From Seminavis robusta (taxonomy: Eukaryota; Bacillariophyta; Bacillariophyceae; Naviculales; Naviculaceae): DNA of 46,986 bases. Shown here in pieces: positions 1-8,157 of the stretch. The stretch's first letter is position 1. The number at the start of each line of letters is the position of its first letter. The DNA lies in the NCBI GenBank assembly GCA_903772945.1, contig CAICTM010000816.1, positions 1 to 46,986 of the forward strand, written 5' to 3'. The notes under the pieces are model-generated. The model made no database searches and had not been told where the DNA came from. It was given only the letters and a program-made list of their open reading frames with translations. The position numbers and the translations under genes are program-made.

Positions 1-2
1 AA

Positions 3-1148
3 GCCGTCAAGTTCTTCGCCAAGATTGCCACCGCCAAACAGCGAAAGGAGTACACCACCAAGGCGAAACGTGATGTTTGGTTTTGTCCCGCCAAGCACGG
101 AGACACCCCGAAAAATCTTGGATACCACAAGCTGAATGGGTTCACCAAGGAATTAGCGAAAATGTGTGGCTTGACCAATTGGGAAGACATTTCCAATCAT
201 GGTTGGCGAGCGTACGGAATCACAAAACTCCATGCCGCCCGTGTCGATCTCAAGACTCGATTGAAGATGGCACGACACAAGTGCGAAAAGAGTCAACTTC
301 CTTATGCCCGCTTGACAAGTGACGGTCTGTTCAAAGCTCACCAGGCCTTGCGTGGGACAGATGATGCGATCGCTGCTCAAGACGACGACGATGATGATGG
401 AGCCAAGAAACCCGCTGCCAAAAAGCGAGGAACCAAGACTCCCGCCAAAGGACAGAAAAAGAAGAAGAAGCCCAAGACGGCGGTGGCAGAAATTCCGGAA
501 ATAGTTTCCACTCAAGAAGAAGAGGAAGATGCGAACTCCCAGTTGACCGAAGGGAGCAAGGACCACAGCAAGATGTCGCGAGATGAGCTGTTGGCGGAGC
601 TGGCTCGACGAGACGTCGCTGGATCGGTTGCCGCAGTTCCGAATGTTGGTGCTGGACCGGCGAGTGTTGCTGGATCGACGTTGGGTGTTGGATCGGCAAG
701 TGTTGCTGGATTGGCGTTTGGTAGTGGGTCGGCGAGTGTTGCTGGGAGTCAAGGAAGTTTCGCAAGTGGACAGATGATGGCGGTCCCACAGATGCAACCA
801 CAAATGCCAATGGCGGTCCCACAACAACAGATGGCGATGGCGGTTCCACAACAGATGCCGATGATGCAACCACAAATGCAGATGATGCAACCACAAATGC
901 CAATGATGATGCAATACCCCATGATGGGATTCAATCCGGCCATGATGGGAATGGGTTTTAGTCAGACATTTCTTCAGCAGCAATATGCGAATCAAATCGG
1001 TCCACAGATCATCGTCCCACAGATGCAGATGCAGCAACAACAACAAATCATGCCACAACAGCCACAACCACAGCAGGTGCTGTGCGTCCGGGATGCTAAT
1101 GGGAATTTGGTACCGGCTGATAATCAAAATGGAGGCAATCTTGGATAA
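3..1148 (+). CDS. Tyrosine recombinase of a Crypton-like mobile element, 5' end outside window
   Basis: The frame is open from base 3 to the stop at 1148 (about 381 residues seen), so the true start lies upstream of the window. The first third resembles the C-terminal catalytic part of eukaryotic tyrosine recombinases (Crypton/DUF3504 type). A His-Gly-Trp-Arg box (H codon at 198, R codon at 207) fits the HxxR motif. About 30 residues later, Arg-His-Lys (RHK) is followed by LPYAR, whose Tyr codon at 303 fits the nucleophile position. These residues cut and rejoin DNA in the family. After that come an Asp run, a Lys-rich segment (possible nuclear localisation), Gly-Ser-Ala-Ser-Val-Ala repeats, and a long tail of Met, Gln and Pro repeats. 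The fold call is from motif spacing only. Which element class it belongs to cannot be settled, because the N-terminal half and the element ends are not visible. Confidence 0.6.
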   Translation, partial: AVKFFAKIATAKQRKEYTTKAKRDVWFCPAKHGDTPKNLGYHKLNGFTKELAKMCGLTNWEDISNHGWRAYGITKLHAARVDLKTRLKMARHKCEKSQLPYARLTSDGLFKAHQALRGTDDAIAAQDDDDDDGAKKPAAKKRGTKTPAKGQKKKKKPKTAVAEIPEIVSTQEEEEDANSQLTEGSKDHSKMSRDELLAELARRDVAGSVAAVPNVGAGPASVAGSTLGVGSASVAGLAFGSGSASVAGSQGSFASGQMMAVPQMQPQMPMAVPQQQMAMAVPQQMPMMQPQMQMMQPQMPMMMQYPMMGFNPAMMGMGFSQTFLQQQYANQIGPQIIVPQMQMQQQQQIMPQQPQPQQVLCVRDANGNLVPADNQNGGNLG

Positions 1149-1955
1149 ACGTTCACGATGGTTGAACGGCGGTAAGAACGGCAGAAACGCCATGGTGGTC
1201 TCTTTTTCGTGTTCCGTGGCGACATTGTGGGGCTTTTTTACAGAGAAAAGGGCATAGTTTGCTTTCGATTTTGCGGTTGTCGATTTTATGACCATAGAAC
1301 TGAAGATCTGACTGGCAAAAAAGAACTTGACCTCTTGATTTTTACATCGGAGTGGTTCCGACTGTTGGTTGTCTCTTTGGCATACGTTAGATAACAACCC
1401 GAAATAATAGAAACAATTACAAATTGCCATAATCTCATTACCACAAATAGTCATTGAAAAATTTCAGAATAGGGAAAACACCCTTTGTTTCTAAAAGATA
1501 CGGTTTATTTTCGTTGAATCCCACCTTGATACACATTTTTCGAAAATTCAATCACAAGAGCGTAGCGGTTCTCACATGGTCGCTGATTGTACGTTGAAAC
1601 AGCAAAGAAGTTTCGGCCAATCTTGAAGATTCTTATTACCGGTGATACTTCTTTTCTTATAGGGATTTCCAAAGATGTGCGATTTTATTTTGTACTATTT
1701 TACTGTGTACACGTCACCCTTGGACACGGATTATTGATTACAGCACATGGAAAAGAACGCATCTTCGAAAATCAAGGAGTCGTGCAAATTTTACTATGAA
1801 ATAAGCAGTGAGATGAAACTCACGACTGCTTTTCCGTTAACTCCAGGAAGAACATTCATAACCGTTGAAACACATGATATAAAATGCGAATTCCCTTACT
1901 TTATCACGCAAGTCTCATCCGGCAAAATAACTGTCACGTAGAAAATGTACCAGCT
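1149..1955. other. Intergenic stretch, no supported gene
   Basis: AT-richer sequence after the recombinase gene. Only short chance ORFs are present. It may be the 3' flank of the mobile element, but I see no terminal repeat or target duplication. Confidence 0.5.
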
Positions 1956-2054
1956 CTACGAGGATATCACCGGACAGATTATGTCTTTAATACGTTGTCG
2001 TCGTGCGTTTTGCGCCGATCGTCGCGCAGCGGGATTGCGGCGGGGGTTGTCCAT
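1956..2054 (-). CDS. Short Arg/Ala-rich ORF behind a copied promoter, possible gene remnant
   Basis: This is the first ATG on the minus strand after the CTCACAAATT element at 2117-2126, 62 bases downstream of it. It encodes only 32 residues, starting MDNPRRNPAARRS and rich in Arg and Ala, then stops. The element and its flanks (2110-2135) are an exact 26-base copy of the region before the gene at 14245. My reading is a decayed or truncated relative of that gene family, but the ORF is too short to prove it. Confidence 0.2.
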   Translation of the reverse strand: MDNPRRNPAARRSAQNARRQRIKDIICPVISS

Positions 2055-2109
2055 GCCAGTTCAAGTTGGAAGTCGTGAGGAGTGTTGTCCTTGGGCTTGA
2101 GCTTTCGTT

Positions 2110-2135
2110 CAAACCGAATTTGTGAGGAGCTTTCG
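2110..2135 (-). promoter_or_regulatory. 26-base exact copy of the promoter segment of the 14245 gene
   Basis: On the minus strand it matches 14199-14224 base for base and diverges immediately on both sides. It contains CTCACAAATT at 2117-2126. It is likely a duplicated transcription-start region. Confidence 0.5.
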
Positions 2136-2562
2136 TACGGTTAGGGACAGTGGACGAGATGACGGAAAACCAACGGCTGGCGCTTGGTTAGGGTTCGTGC
2201 CAGATACTGGAGCCGTTATCTCTAACGCTACCGGTACCTGTGCTACCGGTGCGGTACCCGTACATCGTACCGTGCCGGTGCAGTCAGCTCCAGGTCTACA
2301 TGTATTCATAACGCCACAAGCGACCTGAAACGTGCACGTGCGGAATGTTCAAGAAGAACGTGCCATGAAAAACTCTCTCCACAATTTTCATAAGAACGGG
2401 CACAATGGAAGTTGTTTTTGGGGAAGCCAAGTTGTCTACTCGTACCAAACCATCCCCCATAATTTCAAGAAGGAAACTTTGTGCAATCTTCCAATAGTCA
2501 GTGACCCTGATACAGTGGTAATCATGTGCAAGCCATCCAAAAAGACTGAGAACAATCGAGCT
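2136..2562. other. Leader region of the homocysteine methyltransferase gene
   Basis: It includes a TACCGGTA palindrome at 2229 and several GTACC/GGTAC repeats. The frame of the downstream gene is open up to here with upstream in-frame ATGs at 2365 and 2524, but the extra residues do not look like part of the enzyme fold. Confidence 0.4.
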
Positions 2563-3720
2563 ATGGTCGATGATAGTAAGGACCTTTGGGTTTTCGACGG
2601 TGGCACCGGTCGTGAGATTGAACGACGAGGAGGCCCTTTTCGACAACCCGAGTGGTCAGCATTGGCCTTGTACGAAGACCCAACCTTAGTTCGAGATATT
2701 CATCAATCCTTCATCAAGGCAGGTGCTACCGCCATTACCACCAATACCTACGCTGTCGTACCTTTCCACTTGGGCCAAGAACGCTACAACAAAGATAGAG
2801 AATGGCTATTGCAATCGGCTGTCGAGATGGCACTGCAGGCCAAAGGTGGTCGCAACAATATTCAAGTGCTGGGATCGATTCCTCCTATTAGTGGGTCTTA
2901 TCAACCAGGTAGTTTCGACGAGTCCATTGCTGGCCCCATCATTAGAGACTTTTTGAACGCATTTCGGGGCAAAGTCGATGCTATTATTCTGGAAACCATG
3001 GGGTCGGCACAAGAAGCCAAATTCGCCCTGGAACAAATCTACCAAAGCAACATTCAGCTGCCGGTCTATTTGAGCTTTTACGTCCGAAACGATGCGCGGC
3101 TGTTGACGGGGGACACGCTGAAGGAAGCAATCGACTACCTCCGACAATTCGACCTGCTACAGCCTGACCGAGTGCCTCTTGTCATGATCAACTGCTGCGA
3201 TATCAATGTCATCGAAGATAGCCTTTGTGAGCTTGCGATGGCCTTGGACACTTGTCAATTTCGAATTGGTGCGTACCCCAACGCGTTTTCCGCTCCTCCA
3301 TCCGCTGCCGCCAACGTCAAAGCCAGGGAGGTGGATGGTAACGTATCTCCCGAAGTGTTGCAGTCCCTGGCTTGCAAATGGATCGGTGCATATGGAGCGA
3401 GCGTCATTGGTGGTTGCTGTGGCATTGGGCCGGATCACATCACGGCGGTGGCCCAACTAAAGAAAGAAGGATTAGTTTTGCCAGCAACAGAGCCCCGCAT
3501 TGAGCCTCGTCCGGGCGATGTTCTGGCAACAGAGCCCCACATCGAGCCTCGTCTGGACGACGGGATAGCAGTAGAATCTGGAGGAAGGAGTGACGACGAA
3601 AACATAGAGCCAAACACAACCCGGGTGGCTTGCAACGTTCGAGGCTGTGGTTGTGGTGTACAGATTGGTTTTGGCCAACAACTTCTCCTATGTCAACATC
3701 TTGATGAGGCCGACCGATGA
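2563..3720 (+). CDS. Homocysteine S-methyltransferase family protein
   Basis: A 385-residue product. Enzymes of this family move a methyl group to homocysteine to make methionine, with S-methylmethionine or betaine as usual donors. The start of the Hcy-binding TIM barrel is seen at about residue 10 (FDGGTGREIERRG), followed by ITTNTYAV. The zinc-binding thiols are visible as Cys-Cys in MINCCDIN and as the Gly-Gly-Cys-Cys-Gly motif near residue 285. I chose the ATG at 2563 because the barrel begins right after it; 2524 and 2365 are in-frame alternatives. After the GGCCG motif a further tail of roughly 95 residues carries a 14-residue duplication and ends in a Cys-rich segment (CNVRGCGCGV), which is not part of the normal enzyme. 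The donor substrate cannot be told from sequence alone. No neighbour is functionally linked. Confidence 0.88.
   Translation: MVDDSKDLWVFDGGTGREIERRGGPFRQPEWSALALYEDPTLVRDIHQSFIKAGATAITTNTYAVVPFHLGQERYNKDREWLLQSAVEMALQAKGGRNNIQVLGSIPPISGSYQPGSFDESIAGPIIRDFLNAFRGKVDAIILETMGSAQEAKFALEQIYQSNIQLPVYLSFYVRNDARLLTGDTLKEAIDYLRQFDLLQPDRVPLVMINCCDINVIEDSLCELAMALDTCQFRIGAYPNAFSAPPSAAANVKAREVDGNVSPEVLQSLACKWIGAYGASVIGGCCGIGPDHITAVAQLKKEGLVLPATEPRIEPRPGDVLATEPHIEPRLDDGIAVESGGRSDDENIEPNTTRVACNVRGCGCGVQIGFGQQLLLCQHLDEADR
3484..3567 (+). repeat. Two-copy tandem repeat of 42 bases inside the methyltransferase tail
   Basis: The segment starting GCAACAGAGCCCC at 3484 recurs at 3526, giving two copies of a 14-residue unit with the core ATEPxIEPR. 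It adds length in frame to the poorly conserved tail. Confidence 0.75.
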
Positions 3721-3879
3721 CAAGAAGAGACCTCCTTGTTGTCTTGATTTCGTTGCTTGCTTTTATGTTCCAGCCAGTTATAGTGCCATTGAAAAGAGCA
3801 GTAATAGATACCGTTACCCTTTTGTCACCCTTTTGCACCTGACTTGAATTGCAGCTCTTCCTGGAAGGCCCCGTCATGC

Positions 3880-4130
3880 GACTTAAAGTCCCGGATCGGT
3901 CAAAGTCGCGTAGGATCGCTGAAAGTCGTTCACAAAGTCGCGTGCGAGTCGTGTGCGAGTCGCATGCGACTTTTGCACGACTTTCCAAACGACTTTCAGC
4001 GATCCTACGCGACTCTGTCACCTTGCTTATAGTCGTGCGAGAAAGTCGCACGCGACTTTCATGCGACTTACATGCGACTTTTCATACGACTTTTGATGCG
4101 ACTTTGATGCTGTGTGCGACTTTATGCTAA
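3880..4130. repeat. CGACTTT/AAAGTCG-rich repeat block
   Basis: A dense array of short units: AAAGTCG and GTGCGAGTCG on the left half, CGACTTT with CATG spacers on the right half, so the block folds back on itself. It begins about 160 bases after the methyltransferase stop. It looks like a foldback element or satellite rather than a coding region. Confidence 0.75.
3905..4013. repeat. Inverted repeat with 26-base perfect arms
   Basis: Bases 3905-3930 are the exact reverse complement of 3988-4013, separated by 57 bases that also pair partly. It could form a long hairpin in RNA or a cruciform in DNA. It may be a foldback transposon remnant or a 3'-end structure of the preceding gene. Confidence 0.85.
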
Positions 4131-4858
4131 TTTTTGGCGACCAGCTGTCGCGTGACCGGGCCTTCCTGGTGTTTCGAAATGGCACAGCACGCGTAGCCAT
4201 TTCCAGTATTTGGTACAGTAAAAATGTGCTTCCTGCCATCATCGTAGGTAGCGGTAGATAGCTTTGTGTTGCCACCCCTTGAAGGTCTATAATAATATGC
4301 GCGCTCTTGCCATGCCGGTGCCCTGCCTGTGTTGTACTGCATCATTGTACGGCGCCCGTCCCAGATACCGGTAGCAGTGGGGGACGTGGATACTGTTGCC
4401 CTGCAATTGTAGTAGAATGCGCTGCTACTAGATGGCTGATCTCGCTAGTGTAGCTACTAGTACTCTAGACTAGTACGTGCCATTTCCCAACGGGAGTTGT
4501 AATCCCTCCAGACGGCACTGCAGCTAAAGAGCGGGGTCTCTATTGAACCTACCATCGCAGAAGAACATACGACGTACATGTTCATGCCTAACCCAAGGCG
4601 GCGTGGAATGAATGAAGGCGTCATGGAGACTGGAGATGCTACCTGACCTTTAGATCGGCTACAAAGCGGGGCTACTAATAATGACACTTACTCTCTAAAA
4701 ACTAATTGATTATCACTGTCAAAACTACCTGACTAAAGGATGGCTTCTCTGTTGTCTTTTCGTACCAACTCGCACAAACCACAAGGCGGACACACAAACA
4801 AAAAACAAAACAAAAACGACTCTGGAACAATCAAGTTGTGCGGTTGGTGCCACACTCT
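4131..4858. other. Intergenic stretch between two convergent genes
   Basis: No supported gene. It holds a TACCGGTA palindrome at 4366 and short ACTAG/CTAGT repeats around 4426-4475. Small ORFs here lack ATG starts or any recognisable domain. Confidence 0.5.
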
Positions 4859-6367
4859 CTAATACACTCCCGGCAAGATTTTGTAGGGAACTAGCTCGCA
4901 GTACTCATCATAGTACTTTCCATACTTGGCATGGCACTTTTTCGCATCTCGTTCGGCTCGATCCGTCAAGAGGATTGTCAAGAATACCGCGTAGGACAAG
5001 GGCAATCCTCCGTTGTGAATTGGATTGGCCAGTAGACACCACGTCCAGGCTGCGGTCAGTTCAAAAAAGTATTGAAAATGACGAGCCGTACCCCAGAATC
5101 CGGATGCCAAAAGCAATGATTTCTTGACCTGCTTGGCACGCGTCTTTCGATCGGTGATGGTATAATATGCTTCAATGTACTTGGGAGGTTTTCCCCAGAC
5201 GAGTGCTTGTCCGTTTGTGGCTCGAAAGATCTCTCGTTCTCGATCGGCCATGTAATTGAGTACGACCGCGGCCATGCTCACGCAGAAGAGCACAAAGGCA
5301 GGGGCAAAGGAGAATCCGGATGGATGCTGTACCAAGAATCTTGTATGAAAGGTGTATACAGCAGGTACATACACCAGACATCCCCATTGAATTTCAAATC
5401 CAGCTCTGTCGACAATGATATCAATGGATCGCATGTATCCCATTTCCCAAAAGAAGAATTTGACCAGGTATAGGTACTGGGACAATGCCGAGAAGAAGAG
5501 TCCCCAATCCATTTGTCCGTGGAGTGTGTAACTGCGGTAGCAATAACTGAATCCTGCGAGCATCCAGAATGTCATTGAGAATCGACAATTGATGAATCGT
5601 TTCAAATCCAATCCAAAGACTTGTGGGTATAGTTCGGTTCCCCATAGATAGTCCTTGACAAAGGATCCACTGCTCCCAGAATCTTGTGTCGATGGGAAGT
5701 AGATCCCCTTGTACGTGAGGAATAAGCAGAATACGATTCCAAATACATTCAAAAAGGCGAGAGATTCTGGGAATAGATCATACATGATTCCAAAGTCGTA
5801 TAGATTGGCGACTCCCAAGTTGGATCCAAGAAAGAAGAGAATCGTGTAGACCACAAAGTGAGGGACTCCATTGTCGACATATCGAGGGACATGCCCTGTG
5901 GCTGTTTCCGGTCCATATTCAATCTTTCCCGGCAAGAGTCGTTCGAGCACCAACGCCACGGCCATAAAGGAGAGAATAAAGGCCATTCCACCCTGAGGAC
6001 TTGCCGAAAAGGCAGCGGCTTGCATTCCATTCCAACACTCCACAGGGGCATCCATACAACCCGCCAGCATACCAGAAATGGGATACCGAGCCATATCCGG
6101 ATACTGTGTCGCCATGTCTTGGCTGGTGACATGGGCCATCAAGAGGGACGTGAATGGAGCGGCGACGCAAAGACTCAAGAGAATGGGGTTGGATTCAAAA
6201 CCGCCTTCCACAAAGTTGGTCCCTTCCGAGTAGTTGGAGGCGTGCTCTGACCTCACGGTAGCCGCAGCTTCTGCAGCTGCCGTCTTGGCACCGTCGGTAC
6301 TAGTACTGGATAGTACCGACTCATAGGCAGCACCAGTGTTTCGTTGCCGAAGTTCCGATGGTGGCAT
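4859..6367 (-). CDS. DHCR7: 7-dehydrocholesterol reductase (sterol delta-7 reductase)
   Basis: A 502-residue polytopic membrane enzyme of the ERG4/ERG24 family. It reduces the C7-C8 double bond of sterols with NADPH in the endoplasmic reticulum, a late step of sterol synthesis. The sequence shows many hydrophobic segments and the family core (FINCRFSMTFWML, then DIIVDRAGFEIQWGCLVYVP). It also has the C-terminal sterol reductase signature LLASGFWGTARHFQYFFEL and the typical end (TDRAERDAKKC, KYGKYYDEYCELVPYKILPGVY). The segment SGFWGTARHFQY and the ending VPYKILPG point to DHCR7 rather than C14 reductase. The length is near the family norm and there is one exon. The N-terminus before the first membrane segment (about 60 residues) is Ala/Ser/Thr-rich and variable. 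Paralogue assignment is from motif memory, not a search. Confidence 0.92.
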   Translation of the reverse strand: MPPSELRQRNTGAAYESVLSSTSTDGAKTAAAEAAATVRSEHASNYSEGTNFVEGGFESNPILLSLCVAAPFTSLLMAHVTSQDMATQYPDMARYPISGMLAGCMDAPVECWNGMQAAAFSASPQGGMAFILSFMAVALVLERLLPGKIEYGPETATGHVPRYVDNGVPHFVVYTILFFLGSNLGVANLYDFGIMYDLFPESLAFLNVFGIVFCLFLTYKGIYFPSTQDSGSSGSFVKDYLWGTELYPQVFGLDLKRFINCRFSMTFWMLAGFSYCYRSYTLHGQMDWGLFFSALSQYLYLVKFFFWEMGYMRSIDIIVDRAGFEIQWGCLVYVPAVYTFHTRFLVQHPSGFSFAPAFVLFCVSMAAVVLNYMADREREIFRATNGQALVWGKPPKYIEAYYTITDRKTRAKQVKKSLLLASGFWGTARHFQYFFELTAAWTWCLLANPIHNGGLPLSYAVFLTILLTDRAERDAKKCHAKYGKYYDEYCELVPYKILPGVY

Positions 6368-6760
6368 GGTGGAAGAAGAGGGATGGAAGTAAATAAATGC
6401 TGTGCTCCACTGGACGCTACTACCGTTTTCTCTCCTCTTGCTAGTCTAGCTTGTACGTTAGATAGAGCCAGCAACGTGATCCGATCCAAAAAGAGAGGAT
6501 AGGACACACGAAAATAGATGCTTGCTTGTGGAGAGCTGTCTTCTGTGAACAAGAGGCGACGCGGTCGGTGCTGGTACGGAGTGAAGCCAATAAAAGCAAA
6601 AAATCAAATTGAAAAAGATCCATGTGCGCTATTGCTGCGTTACCGTTTTAGTACCGTCGCACGCGATTTGCCCTGGTCGGCTGTTTAGACAAAGCCGCGT
6701 CACCAATTGCCAATGCCAAACGGCCAGTCGCTCGGTGATAGTTGTTTCGTCGATGTAACA
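6368..6760. other. Divergent intergenic region, 5' half
   Basis: It lies between the starts of the sterol reductase (minus) and the 7018 gene (plus), so it probably carries the promoters for both. No TATA box or CTCACAAATT element is evident on the reductase side. Confidence 0.4.
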
Positions 6761-6790
6761 TCGAATCGAATCGAATTGAATCGAATCGAA
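6761..6790. repeat. Six-unit TCGAA microsatellite
   Basis: Six copies of TCGAA with one mismatch (TTGAA in unit 4). Similar GAATCGAAT runs occur at about 30612 and 45034 near other gene starts. Confidence 0.85.
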
Positions 6791-6856
6791 GTGAATGCTG
6801 GTACGCGCATACCAGCAACCGGCTCGTTAACGCACACGAAAAATCGTTGTGAGGCC

Positions 6857-6866
6857 CTCACAATTT
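6857..6866 (+). promoter_or_regulatory. CTCACAATTT, one-base variant of the candidate start element
   Basis: It differs from CTCACAAATT at one base and sits 151 bases before the ATG at 7018, with no ATG in between. It forms the right half of a perfect 17-base palindrome (TTGTGAGG, C, CCTCACAA) at 6847-6863. Confidence 0.35.
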
Positions 6867-7017
6867 GAGCCCAAACCAAATCGATCGTTGGCCACTTTTC
6901 AGAAAGCAAGGACAACAACAAAGCAATCCATCAGTCATCAGACACGAGCAAGAGCTTACCCTACTCTATCCATTCACTCAGCTTCTTCAGTACCAGAATA
7001 CGCATCCTATTAAGACC

Positions 7018-8157
7018 ATGGCGGATCTTCGCAATCGATTGCGTGATTTGGGCGTCCCAGATGACGTTCCAGTCCAAGGTGGAAACGACGTTGAAATTCG
7101 AGATGAAGGAAATGGTATTTTGTTCATTGGCTTTGGCCACGACAATGATTGCTATCTATCATTTCATGACTTGACAATTGTTATACCCTTGATTGGACAT
7201 CGATTTCATGTGCTTTGGGTAGATGTTGATGATGATGATATTGATTTGCAGGGTTGGGGATTCCCCCAAAATGAAGCCGATCAATTGATCCTGCTGTTCC
7301 AAACTTGCTTTCCAAATTTGAAAGCAGTCTCCCTTTATGGCATGATTTCAGATGAAACTCGTACAAGTCTCGTCCAAAGTCTCCCTCGGCGTGTGGTCAG
7401 TCTAGGCTTCACGTTTGCAAGCGCGGTGACGATGTTTCCTACTGCAATGTCAACGATCTCTGATCGTTACCCTGGATTGAAGTCACTGGAATTTTCATAT
7501 ATCTCGTTTGATCTTCCAGGTCAAGATACAGTTCCCTTCTTTGAGTCAGTTAAGAAACTCATCCAAGACTTGCCAAGTCTCCAAAATCTGAAACTCGATC
7601 ATGTTGAATCCACCCAACCAGAAGATTGGAGTTTGGTTACCGAAGCCATTCTGGCACATCCCAACCTCAAGAAGCTCAAGTTTCGCGCAGATCATGGCTT
7701 TGATGGCTTTGACGAAACAACAGAACGCGCCATTGTTCGCCACCTCGGGGAAAACAGATTGAAGGCGACGCTACGACCCGCCGACAATACCGGTACCACT
7801 TTCGACCTTCACCGATGGGTGGTTACTGCCGCCGCTTTTCGTAACCAGTCCGGTTTCGGCTATCTGTTCTCTCCTGAGGTTATTGATCCGTGTGTCCTCG
7901 CCCAGTCAGCACTTGATCAGCTCCGTTTTCGGGCCGCTACCAAGAAGTATTTTGAAAACGAACTGGGCAAGATTCGAGTCAAGTTGGCTCAAACTCAAGA
8001 GCCCCCATGTAGCTGGATCTGCTTCGAGACAATGCTGGTTGCGAAATTGAATGCATTGGAAAGTGGGTCGCAAGCCTCTGCCTCGGTCAGTCAAACAACC
8101 GAGGACCTTCAACGCCTTGAGCGGGCTCAGGTCTTCGAGTATGAGGCTGCTGACTAA
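7018..8157 (+). CDS. Leucine-rich-repeat-like protein of unknown function
   Basis: A 379-residue protein with no recognised enzyme motif. Between about residues 90 and 245 it has irregular leucine-rich units (CFPNLKAVSLYG, YPGLKSLEFSYISF, LPSLQNLKLDHVE, HPNLKKLKFRADHGF) of the kind seen in ribonuclease-inhibitor or F-box-associated LRR proteins, which usually bind other proteins. The first 50 residues are acidic (DVEIRDEGNG) and the last 100 are helical. The frame is open upstream to 6865 but without an ATG; ATG 7018 is in good context (ACCATGG) and is the first ATG after the start-like element at 6857. Single exon. LRR assignment is by eye, so partner and pathway are unknown. Confidence 0.7.
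   Translation: MADLRNRLRDLGVPDDVPVQGGNDVEIRDEGNGILFIGFGHDNDCYLSFHDLTIVIPLIGHRFHVLWVDVDDDDIDLQGWGFPQNEADQLILLFQTCFPNLKAVSLYGMISDETRTSLVQSLPRRVVSLGFTFASAVTMFPTAMSTISDRYPGLKSLEFSYISFDLPGQDTVPFFESVKKLIQDLPSLQNLKLDHVESTQPEDWSLVTEAILAHPNLKKLKFRADHGFDGFDETTERAIVRHLGENRLKATLRPADNTGTTFDLHRWVVTAAAFRNQSGFGYLFSPEVIDPCVLAQSALDQLRFRAATKKYFENELGKIRVKLAQTQEPPCSWICFETMLVAKLNALESGSQASASVSQTTEDLQRLERAQVFEYEAAD

Noticed and set aside
153..1454. Long minus-strand open frame of 433 residues opposite the recombinase
   Set aside because: It is rich in His, Leu and Arg because it mirrors the CAR/ATG repeats of the real gene, and shows no domain.
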